Assembly (NCBI GenBank): GCA_947258545.1
Contig: CAMYJI010000006.1
Coordinates: 25,943-89,942 of the forward strand
Reading direction: 5' to 3'
From: an uncultured Ectothiorhodospiraceae bacterium
GTDB taxonomy: Bacteria > Pseudomonadota > Gammaproteobacteria > UBA9214
Length of the DNA stretch: 64,000 nt
The position numbers and the translations under genes are program-made. The notes below the pieces were generated by a model that was not told where the DNA came from, ran no database searches, and worked only from the letters and a program-made list of their open reading frames with translations. Below are positions 46,320 to 54,742 of this stretch, piece after piece (positions within the stretch are counted from its first letter, which is position 1; each line of letters starts with the position of its first letter).

Positions 46320-46432
46320 CCGAGGCGTCTGTCTGAAATATACATAAGATCCGGGTCTGGGTGCAGGGAGGGGATATGCACACAGGCCGTGAGATCATGA
46401 TTTCATCATTACTGATCACTGGAGGAAATTCC

Positions 46433-47860
46433 ATGAGGAATAAAGCATTCAAGCGGGCAACCCTGGCGGTTGTCTGTGCAGGGGGGTTGTTAGCGGGCGC
46501 GACCACGCATGCCGCCGACTGGCTGATGCTGCAGGGCACCGAGCCGGCGGGTGCCGCGGCACGGGCCAAGATCTGGGGTTTTGTGCAGCCCCAGTACACG
46601 GATATGGACGGCTCGAAAGTCGTGGCCGGTCCGTGGAAGGATGAAAACGCCATCTTCAATGTCGTCAGACCGGATAATGACAGCGAATCGGGTTTCCACA
46701 TCCGGCGGGCACGACTTGGCGTACGGGGTACCGGTTTTCCGCTGGACAGCAATGTGAACTATTTCCTGCTGGCTGAAATGGGTAACAATGGAATCACAAC
46801 AAGTGGCGGTGGCAGCGTCAAGGTGACGGATGCCAGTGTTACCTTGAACCACTTGAAGAAATTTACGCGGCTGCGCTTCGGCCAGTTCAAGACTCCTGGT
46901 TCCGAGGACGGTCTGCAGGCCATTCATGTCCACAACTACAACAATTTCTCAATTGCGGCCGACCAACTGCTGCTGGAACGGTTCCGGGATACGGATGGTG
47001 TGGCGAGGTGTAACCTTGGCGCCCTATCGGCAGCTTCTGTTAATGAGCAGATCTATGCAGACTTATGCGAGGGTGGTAATGGGCTGAACGGGTCGGTCGG
47101 CGCCTACCGTGATATCGGCGTGCAGCTGTTCAATACCTTCAAGATCAAGGACGGCCTGGGCAAGTATCCCTGGGAGGTCAGCTATGCCCTCATGGTGGGT
47201 AATGGCAACGGTATCGCCCGCGGAGACAATGATGACAACCGTGAGCTCTACTACTATTTGTCCGCCGGACAGGTCTTTGGAGGCAAGGGACCACGCCGCC
47301 AGGACTGGAAGGTCTATGCCTGGTTACAGGATGGCAAGCGCAGCATTTTTGACAGCAGCGGCGATCCATCTGGCTGGGGTGTAAAGGAGTTCGATCGGGA
47401 ACGCTGGGGTGTGGGTGGTACGCTGCGCTGGAATAAATTCCGACTCTACGGTGAATATATCGAAGCCGATGGCATGATTTCAAACGGCAGCGATGGCGGT
47501 GCCGTAGGGGGTGCCGTCGCGAAATTTACTCCAAGAGCAGGCGAAATTGCGACCTTCAACACGCTCACCGATAACGAGGCACAAGGCTGGTACCTGGACT
47601 TCGGGTACAAGGTGCTGCCGAACCTCGAGCTCGACATCCGCTATGACGAGCTGGATCGCGGGACGGAAGGGTCCGCCGGGATCGAGCGCAATTTTGAACG
47701 CTGGACGATCGGTGCCCAGTACTTCTTCAACAAGAAGAGCCGTTTCACCCTCAACTATGAATTCCGTGATATCCATGCCCACGGTGCGGGTGGTACACCG
47801 GAAGATATCGTTCACGGGATTGACGATCAGTTGACAGCCCAGGTGCTGGTTATTTTCTAA
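46433..47860 (+). CDS. OprP/OprO-like outer-membrane porin
   Basis: The 475-residue protein has a signal peptide (about 1-27, ending THAAD) and a phosphate-selective-porin-type beta barrel, with FHIRRARLGVRG near the start and LRFGQFKTPGSEDGLQ. The chain ends in a Phe (LVIF), as outer-membrane barrels do. Despite the family name, substrates are diverse anions and this one is not predicted. I chose ATG at 46433 after CTGGAGGAAATT. It probably shares a transcript with DsrE-like gene 2 and is followed by a terminator. Confidence 0.87.
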   Translation: MRNKAFKRATLAVVCAGGLLAGATTHAADWLMLQGTEPAGAAARAKIWGFVQPQYTDMDGSKVVAGPWKDENAIFNVVRPDNDSESGFHIRRARLGVRGTGFPLDSNVNYFLLAEMGNNGITTSGGGSVKVTDASVTLNHLKKFTRLRFGQFKTPGSEDGLQAIHVHNYNNFSIAADQLLLERFRDTDGVARCNLGALSAASVNEQIYADLCEGGNGLNGSVGAYRDIGVQLFNTFKIKDGLGKYPWEVSYALMVGNGNGIARGDNDDNRELYYYLSAGQVFGGKGPRRQDWKVYAWLQDGKRSIFDSSGDPSGWGVKEFDRERWGVGGTLRWNKFRLYGEYIEADGMISNGSDGGAVGGAVAKFTPRAGEIATFNTLTDNEAQGWYLDFGYKVLPNLELDIRYDELDRGTEGSAGIERNFERWTIGAQYFFNKKSRFTLNYEFRDIHAHGAGGTPEDIVHGIDDQLTAQVLVIF

Positions 47861-47889
47861 GCACACAGCAAGCTGAGAAGAAGTCCATG

Positions 47890-47923
47890 ACCCCGGCCCG
47901 CGTTGCGTGGCCGGGGTTTTTTT
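47890..47923 (+). terminator. intrinsic terminator after the porin gene
   Basis: A 9-bp stem (ACCCCGGCC with GGCCGGGGT), a 10-base loop and a run of seven T after GGGG end the transcript about 30 bases past the porin stop. Confidence 0.88.
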
Positions 47924-48082
47924 ATTCCTGCCAGGGTTCTGAGATAATACGGCCATGCTACCCACAGGTGAGCCTGCCAGCGGTCATCAGGGAAGTACGT
48001 GATCGGGTTTGCTGCTTGACAACAGCGGGTTGCAATATTCACCCGATTGGTAATAAAAGGATATTTAACTCACTGTATAATC

Positions 48083-49066
48083 ATGACTGTTATTGAAAAC
48101 CATCCGTGGCTGATCCCGCCCTGGGAGCGACTGGCCGCGGCCGCCCGGCAACGGCGTTTCCCGCATGCCCTGCTGATCAGCGGACAATCCGGGCTGGGGA
48201 AGGCGGCCTTCGCCGATGAACTGGCGCGCTTCCTGTTGTGCGAGACCCCTGTGAAGGGTGCTGCGGCCTGTCGCAGGTGCACCGGCTGCAACCTGTTCGC
48301 GGCCGGCAATCACCCGGATTTCTACACCGTCTCCCCGGAGAAGGACGGCAGCGCCATCAAGGTCGATCAGGTCCGGAGACTCTCCGAGGACCTTGCCATG
48401 AGCAGTCACGGGGGCGGGTTCAAGGTCGCCATCCTGGATCCGGCGGATTCCATGAACATCAATGCCGCCAACAGCCTGCTAAAGACCCTGGAGGAACCGA
48501 CCGATAACACAGTATTGGTACTGGTCAGCGCCAATCCGGGCCGACTGCCGGCCACGGTTCGCAGCCGCTGCCAGCAGGTCCGGATTCCGGTACCCGAACA
48601 GAACATGGCAGTGGCGTGGCTGAAACAGCAGGTCGATACCGACCAGCTGGATGTCTACCTCAGCCTCGCCAACCAGGCCCCGTTGAGGGCCTTGCAGCTG
48701 GCACAGGGTAATGCCCTGGAGGAAAGGGCCCGGCGTTTCCAGGCCCTGGTCGGGATTTACCAGGGCAGGCAGGACCCGATTGCAGTGGCGGCAAGCTGGA
48801 GCAAGGACGAGGACCTGACGGGTCTGCGCTGGCTGCGGGAATGGCTGATGGACCTGCTGAGGATCCGGCTCACCGGGGATTCCCGTGGCATTCACGGGAT
48901 TGACCTGGCCGAGGGACTCCAGGCACTTGCACTGCAAATGGATTGCAGGGTAATGTTCGGCCAGCTGGACAGTGTGAACCGGGCGCTACAAATGGCAGGC
49001 AGCGGTATCAATCGCCAGTTGATGACCGAAGACATCCTGCTCGCATGGCCAGCACGAACATCCTAG
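48083..49066 (+). CDS. holB: DNA polymerase III subunit delta'
   Basis: HolB is a clamp-loader subunit. The 327-residue protein has the P-loop SGQSGLGKAAFA, a zinc cluster with CRRCTGC, and the AAA+ segment LKTLEEPTDNTVLVLVSANP with a sensor-1 region. I chose ATG at 48083. It normally follows tmk directly. A TTGACA at 48016-48021 could be a -35 but no good -10 stands at the right distance. Confidence 0.94.
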   Translation: MTVIENHPWLIPPWERLAAAARQRRFPHALLISGQSGLGKAAFADELARFLLCETPVKGAAACRRCTGCNLFAAGNHPDFYTVSPEKDGSAIKVDQVRRLSEDLAMSSHGGGFKVAILDPADSMNINAANSLLKTLEEPTDNTVLVLVSANPGRLPATVRSRCQQVRIPVPEQNMAVAWLKQQVDTDQLDVYLSLANQAPLRALQLAQGNALEERARRFQALVGIYQGRQDPIAVAASWSKDEDLTGLRWLREWLMDLLRIRLTGDSRGIHGIDLAEGLQALALQMDCRVMFGQLDSVNRALQMAGSGINRQLMTEDILLAWPARTS

Positions 49067-49100
49067 GGAATGTTGTTGAACAGGAAGGGGTAATACAGTT

Positions 49101-49454
49101 ATGACACAGGGAGCCGCACCACGTCAGGGGATACTATCCCTCACCATCAAGGACAAGAGCGCCTTGTATGCGGCCTATATGCCATTTATCAATGGCGGTG
49201 GCCTGTTCATCCCCACGAAAAAGACCTACAACCTCGGCGACGAGGTCTTCATGTTGCTCACGCTGATGGAGGATCCCGAGAAGATTCCGGTCGCAGGCAA
49301 GGTGGTCTGGATCACACCCATCGGGGCGCAAGGCAACCGTGCTGCCGGGATCGGTGTCCAGTTCAGCGACCAGGACGATGGCGCCGCCCGCAACAAGATC
49401 GAAGGCTTGCTTGCCGGCGCACTCGATTCCGAGCGCCCGACCCACACCATGTAA
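49101..49454 (+). CDS. pilZ: PilZ-domain protein (type IV pilus PilZ type)
   Basis: The 117-residue protein is the short PilZ found between holB and tatD and needed for type IV pilus function in pseudomonads. It shows GGLFIPTKKTYNLGDEVFMLLTL and GKVVWITP. The c-di-GMP-binding RxxxR motif is not seen, as in the canonical PilZ, which does not bind the nucleotide. Confidence 0.93.
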   Translation: MTQGAAPRQGILSLTIKDKSALYAAYMPFINGGGLFIPTKKTYNLGDEVFMLLTLMEDPEKIPVAGKVVWITPIGAQGNRAAGIGVQFSDQDDGAARNKIEGLLAGALDSERPTHTM

Positions 49455-49520
49455 ACGCCGCGTTTGCGGTAATCAAAAAACCAATTATTATTCACCTCTT
49501 GTCCTGAAGAGGTAAACCGC

Positions 49521-50303
49521 ATGCTGGTCGATTCACATTGCCACATTGATATGCTGGACCTGCAGTCCTTTGAGGACGGGGTCGAGGGGGTGCTGGCATC
49601 TGCGCGCGAGCAGGGCGTTGGTCACATGCTGTGCGTCTCCATCAACCTGGAAGACTACCCGAACATGCTGTCGCTGGTGGAGGGCCGTGATGAGGTCACC
49701 GTATCGGTCGGGGTGCACCCGAACGAGCAGGGCGGAAAGGAGCCGGGTCCCGGTGAACTGGTCGAGTTGGCCGCCCATCCCAGGGTCGTCGCGATCGGCG
49801 AGACGGGCCTGGATTACTTTCGCAGCGAGGGCGACCTCGACTGGCAGCGGCAGCGCTTCCGCAACCACATCGCGGCGGCAAAACAGTGCGGCAAGCCGCT
49901 GATCATCCATTCACGCGATGCCAAGGAAGACACCCTGAAGATCATGGAGGAGGAGGGCGCCAGCGCGGCGCGCGGCGTGATGCACTGCTTCACCGGTGAC
50001 TGGGACATGGCGCAGCGTGCCATCGATATGGACTTCTTTATCTCCTTCTCCGGCATCGTGACCTTCAACAGCGCCAAAGAATTAAAGGATATCGCGCAGC
50101 GGATGCCGCTCGACCGGATGCTGGTGGAGACCGACTGTCCCTACCTGGCACCGGTGCCGCACCGCGGCAAGCCGAACCAGCCCGCCTATGTGCGCCATGT
50201 GGCCGAACATATCGCCGAGCTGCGCAATGAGACGCTTGAAAGCATCGCTGCAGCTACAACAGAGAATTTCAAGGCGCTGTTCAATCCCCCAATACCGTTT
50301 TAA
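49521..50303 (+). CDS. TatD-family metal-dependent hydrolase
   Basis: The 260-residue TIM-barrel hydrolase has DSHCHID near the start, GETGLDYF, HSRDAKEDTL, HCFTGDW and ETDCPYLAP, all metal-site motifs of TatD DNases. It starts 66 bases after pilZ and ends the holB-pilZ-tatD run. A perfect inverted repeat lies just beyond. Confidence 0.93.
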   Translation: MLVDSHCHIDMLDLQSFEDGVEGVLASAREQGVGHMLCVSINLEDYPNMLSLVEGRDEVTVSVGVHPNEQGGKEPGPGELVELAAHPRVVAIGETGLDYFRSEGDLDWQRQRFRNHIAAAKQCGKPLIIHSRDAKEDTLKIMEEEGASAARGVMHCFTGDWDMAQRAIDMDFFISFSGIVTFNSAKELKDIAQRMPLDRMLVETDCPYLAPVPHRGKPNQPAYVRHVAEHIAELRNETLESIAAATTENFKALFNPPIPF

Positions 50304-50311
50304 ACGGAGAA

Positions 50312-50380
50312 CTGTAGGAGCGCCTCGCAGGCGCGATGGTTTTATGGGTAAAAGATCGCGCCTGCGAGGCGCTCCTACAG
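50312..50380. repeat. perfect 26-bp inverted repeat between convergent genes
   Basis: The arms 50312-50337 (starting CTGTAGGAGCGCCTCGCAGG) and 50355-50380 are perfectly complementary with a 17-base loop. The same TGTAGGAGCG core occurs near 42870-42895. It sits after tatD, facing the beta-oxidation operon, and could form a bidirectional stop. Confidence 0.85.
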
Positions 50381-50394
50381 GTATATCTTATTGT

Positions 50395-50477
50395 GTAGGT
50401 TGGGCAAAGCGTAGCGTGCCCAACTGCCGGAACCGCTATATTGTTGCACATCGCGGTCGCTCCTTTGCCCAACCTAC
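50395..50477. repeat. 14-bp inverted repeat (GTAGGTTGGGCAAA type)
   Basis: GTAGGTTGGGCAAA (50395-50408) is perfectly inverted at 50464-50477, with an inner GCAAAGCGTAGCGTGC palindrome-like core. It belongs to the common GTAGG[T/C][T/C]GGG interspersed repeats; a diverged relative is at 42748. It overlaps the 3' end of the thioesterase gene by a few bases. Confidence 0.7.
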
Positions 50478-50878
50478 CGACTTTCATCTTTCGGTACAGG
50501 TCGCGGCCGGCGCTGATCGTCGACGGCCACGTAGGTGAGGTCGGCCTCGGTGAGGTGGACGATCTCCTGATGATTCCGATAGCGTTCGGCATAGGCCTTG
50601 ACGTTGACCGTGAGCGACGTGGTGCCGATGCGTGTCACCTGTGCATAGCAGCTGATCAGGTCGCCGACAAAGGCGGGGTGCCTGAACTGGAAGGCATTGA
50701 CCGCCACGGTGACGATGCGGCCCTGTGCCCGGCGGCGCGCGATGATGCTGCCGGCGATATCCACCTGGGACATGATCCAGCCGCCGAAGATGTCGCCATC
50801 GGCATTGGCGTCCGCCGGCGCGGCCATCACCCGGATGGCGAGGTGTCGGTCATCCGGGAGTTCGAAATCTTCAGACAT
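50474..50878 (-). CDS. YciA-like acyl-CoA thioesterase
   Basis: The 134-residue hot-dog protein shows MSEDFELPDDRHLAIRVMAAPADAN and the family segment NADGDIFGGWIMSQVDIAG, in which Asp is catalytic. It hydrolyses acyl-CoA to free acid. It is the last gene of the beta-oxidation operon, starting 7 bases after the acyl-CoA synthetase stop. I chose ATG at 50878; the frame extends 11 codons upstream without a better site. Confidence 0.9.
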   Translation of the reverse strand: MSEDFELPDDRHLAIRVMAAPADANADGDIFGGWIMSQVDIAGSIIARRRAQGRIVTVAVNAFQFRHPAFVGDLISCYAQVTRIGTTSLTVNVKAYAERYRNHQEIVHLTEADLTYVAVDDQRRPRPVPKDESR

Positions 50879-50885
50879 ACGGGAC

Positions 50886-52691
50886 CTAGTGTCCTTCGTA
50901 CATGTTCTCAACGGCGGCTGAGAAGTGCTCCAGGATGAGTTTACGCTTCAGCTTGAGCGTCGGGGTGATCATGTTGTTTTCGATGGTCCAGGGTTCCAAG
51001 GTGCAGGTCACGCGGTGCACCTGGGCATAGCCGGGAAATTCAGACAGCCATCCGGACAGCTTTTCGCGCACCGCCTGTTCAACGGATTCGCTGGCAAGCG
51101 CGGCCGGGTCCGCGGGATCCAGGCCTAGGCCGCGGGCAAATATTTCCCACTGTTCCGGGTTGAGGACAATGACCGCGGTGAGGTAGGGGCGGCTTTCACC
51201 GGTAATCATGACCTGTTCGAACAGGGGGTCGAGCACAATGGCCATCTCCATGTCCGCGGGCGGTACCTTCTCGCCATTCGCCAGGACGATGATCTCTTTC
51301 AGGCGCCCGGTGATGTAAATATGGTTGTTCTCTATGCGGGCCTTGTCGCCGGTATGCAGCCAGCCTGCGTCATCGATCATGTCGCGGGTGGCCTCGGGAT
51401 TGTCCCAGTAGCCCAGCATCACACAGGGGCTGCGCGTCAGCAGTTCCTCGTTGTCGCCCACCTGCACCTCGACACCCGGAAGCGGTATGCCGACACTGGC
51501 CGGGTCATTGTTGTCCTCCGGATTGGCGCTGATGATCGGGCTGGTTTCGGTCAGGCCGTAGCCCTGGACCAGGTTGAGCCCGAGGGCGATGAACACCCTG
51601 GCAATCGGCGTCGGTAAGGGTGCGCCACCGGAGATGGCCATGCGCATCCGGCCCCCCAGCTTGGCCATGATCTTGGCGGCCACCAGCTTGTTGAGCAGCG
51701 GCCACAATAGTAGGACCGGATGCCAGCCGCCTCGTCCCTGGCGGTACAGGAAGCGTTTCCAGCCGGTTGCGACGGCCAGGTTGAACAGCCTGGTGGCCAG
51801 CGGTGATTTCTCGGCCAGACCGGCCTGGATCTTGTTGTAGACGCGCTCGTAGATGCGCGGCACGGAGACCAGGATGGTGGGTTTGATGTTTAGCAGGTCT
51901 TCGCCCAGCTCGGGGATGGAACGCGCATAGGCGACGGTGGCACCGACCATCACTGGGATGTAGTAGCCGACGGTGCGCTCGAAGGTATGGGACAGGGGCA
52001 GGAAGGAAAGAAAGATGTCACCCAGGTGGACGTGTTCGACTTCCAGGGCACGGTCGGCATTGACCAGGATGTTGCGGTGACTGAGCATGACGCCCTTGGG
52101 GCGTCCGGTGGTGCCCGAGGTGTAGACGATGGTCGCCAGGTCATCGGGTTCGCCAGCGGTGCTGCGCAGACCGTTGGCGGTTTCCGGCAGCCAGTCCGCT
52201 ACGCTGCGCACCCGGGTCTCGCCCTCGGGTGCCGTGACCGGTTCCAGGGTGACGATGCGGTCCAGCGTGGTGAGCTGGTCGCGCACCGGCAGCAGCCGTT
52301 CAAATTGTTCCGCACCTTGCAACATCAGCAGTTTGACGCCGGCATTATTGAGTATGTAGGCGCAGTTCTCGGCGCGGTCATCGGTGTACAGGGGAACGAC
52401 CACCAGACCGGATCCCAGTGCCGCCTGGTCAAAGATCACCCATTCCTTGCAATTGCGCAGCAGGATGGCGACCCGGTCGCCCGGTTGCAGGTCCTCGCTT
52501 TCCAGGGCGGACTGCCAGCGCGCGACCTCGGCGGCCATGTCGGCCCAGGTGGAATCATTCCATTGGCCGCTGGCCTCGTCATATTGACGGTAGGCCACGG
52601 TGTCCGGTGTCCGGCTGACGCGTTCGCGAAACAGCCCTGCCAGCGTCCCGGCCACGTTAGCCGGTATTTTGTCCGTCATCACCTCGGCCAT
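50886..52691 (-). CDS. long-chain acyl-CoA synthetase (AMP-forming)
   Basis: The 601-residue adenylate-forming enzyme activates fatty acids. It has the AMP motif IVYTSGTTGRPKGVMLSH, the gate segment QGYGLTETSPII and the hinge DKARIENNHIYITGRLKEII. Its length and the segment LGDIFLSFLPLSHTFER place it with long-chain synthetases of the FadD15/FACL type rather than E. coli FadD. The gene abuts the fadJ-like gene with no gap, in a beta-oxidation operon. Confidence 0.93.
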   Translation of the reverse strand: MAEVMTDKIPANVAGTLAGLFRERVSRTPDTVAYRQYDEASGQWNDSTWADMAAEVARWQSALESEDLQPGDRVAILLRNCKEWVIFDQAALGSGLVVVPLYTDDRAENCAYILNNAGVKLLMLQGAEQFERLLPVRDQLTTLDRIVTLEPVTAPEGETRVRSVADWLPETANGLRSTAGEPDDLATIVYTSGTTGRPKGVMLSHRNILVNADRALEVEHVHLGDIFLSFLPLSHTFERTVGYYIPVMVGATVAYARSIPELGEDLLNIKPTILVSVPRIYERVYNKIQAGLAEKSPLATRLFNLAVATGWKRFLYRQGRGGWHPVLLLWPLLNKLVAAKIMAKLGGRMRMAISGGAPLPTPIARVFIALGLNLVQGYGLTETSPIISANPEDNNDPASVGIPLPGVEVQVGDNEELLTRSPCVMLGYWDNPEATRDMIDDAGWLHTGDKARIENNHIYITGRLKEIIVLANGEKVPPADMEMAIVLDPLFEQVMITGESRPYLTAVIVLNPEQWEIFARGLGLDPADPAALASESVEQAVREKLSGWLSEFPGYAQVHRVTCTLEPWTIENNMITPTLKLKRKLILEHFSAAVENMYEGH

Positions 52692-54737
52692 TTAATCCCC
52701 CTGTGCGTTGAATAAGGATTCCCAGCCCGGGTCCGCGGTGTAGCGCTCACCGTAGCGGCTGGTGAATTGCTGCAACCGTGCCTGCAATGCGGCTGGACCT
52801 GTGGACCGGATGTAGTGCATTGGCCCCCCGCGGAAGGGGGCAAAACCGGTGCCGAAGATCATGCCGGCATCCAGCAGGTCGTCGCTCCCGACGACCTGTT
52901 CACGCACGCAACTCACGGCCTCGTTCAGCAGGCGCAGCATGAGCCGGTCGCTGATCTCTTCCAGTTGCGCATCCGAGCCCGAGATCTTCGGCTTGACCGC
53001 CTTGCCCTTGCGGTATTCATAGAAACCGCGACCGGACTTGCGCCCGAGCCGGCCATCGGCCACCAGCTGTTGCAGGCGCTCCGGTATTTTCGCATTGAAG
53101 TGGGATGCCAGTACCTGGGCGACGTGCAGGCAGATGTCCAGGCCTACGGTGTCCGCCAGTTCCACCGGGCCCATGGGCATGCCGAAGTCGGTTGCGGCCT
53201 GGTCGATGAGGTTGGCCGCCACGCCCTCGGATTCCAGTGTGACCGCCTCCATGAGGTAGGGCATCAGGATGCGGTTGACCATGAAGCCGGGGGTGCTGGT
53301 CACCGGCAGGGGGAGGCGGTCGATCTGGCGAGTGAAGGCCAGGGCCCTGGCCGAGACCTCCGCCGCCGTAGAGGCACCGTTCACCACCTCCACCAGCTGC
53401 ATCTTGGCCACCGGGTTGAAGAAGTGCAGACCGACCAGCTGCCCGGGCCGGGACAGGGACTCGGCGAGCTCCTCCAGCGGGATGCTCGAGGTGTTGGTCG
53501 CCAGGATGGCATCGTTCTTCATGCGCGGTTCGAGTTCGCGGTACAGACCGCGCTTGACCTCGGCATCCTCGAAGATGGCCTCGATGACGATGTCGGCACG
53601 GGCCACTCCAATGCCCTTGTGGTCGGGCAGCAGGCGGTCCATCGCCGCCTGGATCTCGCGCGGTTTTTTCAGCTTGCGCTTGAACAGCGCATGGGCGCGC
53701 TGCATGGCGGGTGCAATACGCTCCGGTGCCTGGTCCTGGAGGGAGACCTGGAAGCCGCGCAGGGCGCACCAGGAGGCGATATCACCACCCATGGTGCCGG
53801 CACCGACCACATGGACAAATTTCGGTTTGTAGTCGCTGTCACGTCCCAGCCCCTTGAGCTGTTCCTGCAGAAAAAAGACATGGATCAGGTTGCGGGCGGT
53901 CGGGTCGTTGATCAGGCGGGCAACGGACTGCGCCTCCGCCTCGAGCATGGCACCGGTGTCGTTGGCGTGGTTGCGCCAGATATCGATCAGCGCGTAGGGG
54001 GCGGGGTAGTGCGCTCGCGGGGCGCGTTTGGCCACCTGCCTGCGCATGACCTCGGCCAGCAGCGGGCGGGCGATGGAGCTGTTACTGAGCCGGTCGATCA
54101 AGCCGGGCCGGGCCGCTGCCGGTGCCTCGAGAATCAGCCGGCGCGCGGCCGTGCGCAGGTGACGCTCAGGGACCACCCGGTCCACCAGGCCGATGCGTTT
54201 TGCCTGGCGGCCGGCCAGGGTGCGGCCGGTGAGCATCAGGTCCATGGCCTTGAGGCCGCCGACCAGCGGCGTCAGGCGTGCACTGCCGCCCCAGCCGGGG
54301 TGGATGCCGAGGCGCACCTCCGGCAGCCCCAGGCGGGTGCCGGGATCATCGCGCGCTACCCGGTAACGGCAGGCCAGCGCCAGCTCGGTGCCACCGCCGA
54401 GGCAGAAGCCGTGGATCAGGGCAACGGTCGGCACGGTGAAGGTGGCCAGCCGGTTGAACACCGACTGGCCGAGCTGCAGAAAGTCGAGTGCCTGCGCCTC
54501 GGTCTCGATGCGGGTAAACGACTCGATATCGGCCCCGGCGATGAAACCGTTGGGTTTGTCGGAAAGAAAGACCAGGCCGCGGGGACAGCGGGCGGCGATC
54601 GACTGGAGCTGCTGGTCGAGTTCATGCAGCGCCTCGGTACTGAAGGTGTTGGTCCCGCTGCCGGCCTTGTCAAAGTGCAGCCAGACGATATTGTCGCTGT
54701 CGGTCTCCGTCCGGAAATGTGTGCCGGTATCACTCAT
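52692..54737 (-). CDS. fadJ: bifunctional enoyl-CoA hydratase/3-hydroxyacyl-CoA dehydrogenase (FadJ-like)
   Basis: The 681-residue fusion has an N-terminal crotonase domain (FLSDKPNGFIAGADIESF, then GFCLGGGTELALACRYR) and a C-terminal NAD-dependent dehydrogenase pair (VHVVGAGTMGGDIA, then ATNTSSIPLEEL and GLHFFNPV). It catalyses two successive beta-oxidation steps. I chose ATG at 54737, after GGGGTGAG; a GTG at 54746 overlapping the thiolase stop is an equal alternative. Gene order after the thiolase supports the FadIJ type. Confidence 0.92.
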   Translation of the reverse strand: MSDTGTHFRTETDSDNIVWLHFDKAGSGTNTFSTEALHELDQQLQSIAARCPRGLVFLSDKPNGFIAGADIESFTRIETEAQALDFLQLGQSVFNRLATFTVPTVALIHGFCLGGGTELALACRYRVARDDPGTRLGLPEVRLGIHPGWGGSARLTPLVGGLKAMDLMLTGRTLAGRQAKRIGLVDRVVPERHLRTAARRLILEAPAAARPGLIDRLSNSSIARPLLAEVMRRQVAKRAPRAHYPAPYALIDIWRNHANDTGAMLEAEAQSVARLINDPTARNLIHVFFLQEQLKGLGRDSDYKPKFVHVVGAGTMGGDIASWCALRGFQVSLQDQAPERIAPAMQRAHALFKRKLKKPREIQAAMDRLLPDHKGIGVARADIVIEAIFEDAEVKRGLYRELEPRMKNDAILATNTSSIPLEELAESLSRPGQLVGLHFFNPVAKMQLVEVVNGASTAAEVSARALAFTRQIDRLPLPVTSTPGFMVNRILMPYLMEAVTLESEGVAANLIDQAATDFGMPMGPVELADTVGLDICLHVAQVLASHFNAKIPERLQQLVADGRLGRKSGRGFYEYRKGKAVKPKISGSDAQLEEISDRLMLRLLNEAVSCVREQVVGSDDLLDAGMIFGTGFAPFRGGPMHYIRSTGPAALQARLQQFTSRYGERYTADPGWESLFNAQGD

Positions 54738-54742
54738 CGCGC

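Noticed and set aside
48016..48041. Sigma-70 promoter for holB
   Set aside because: TTGACA is perfect but the only TA-rich hexamers are at wrong spacing (14 bases).
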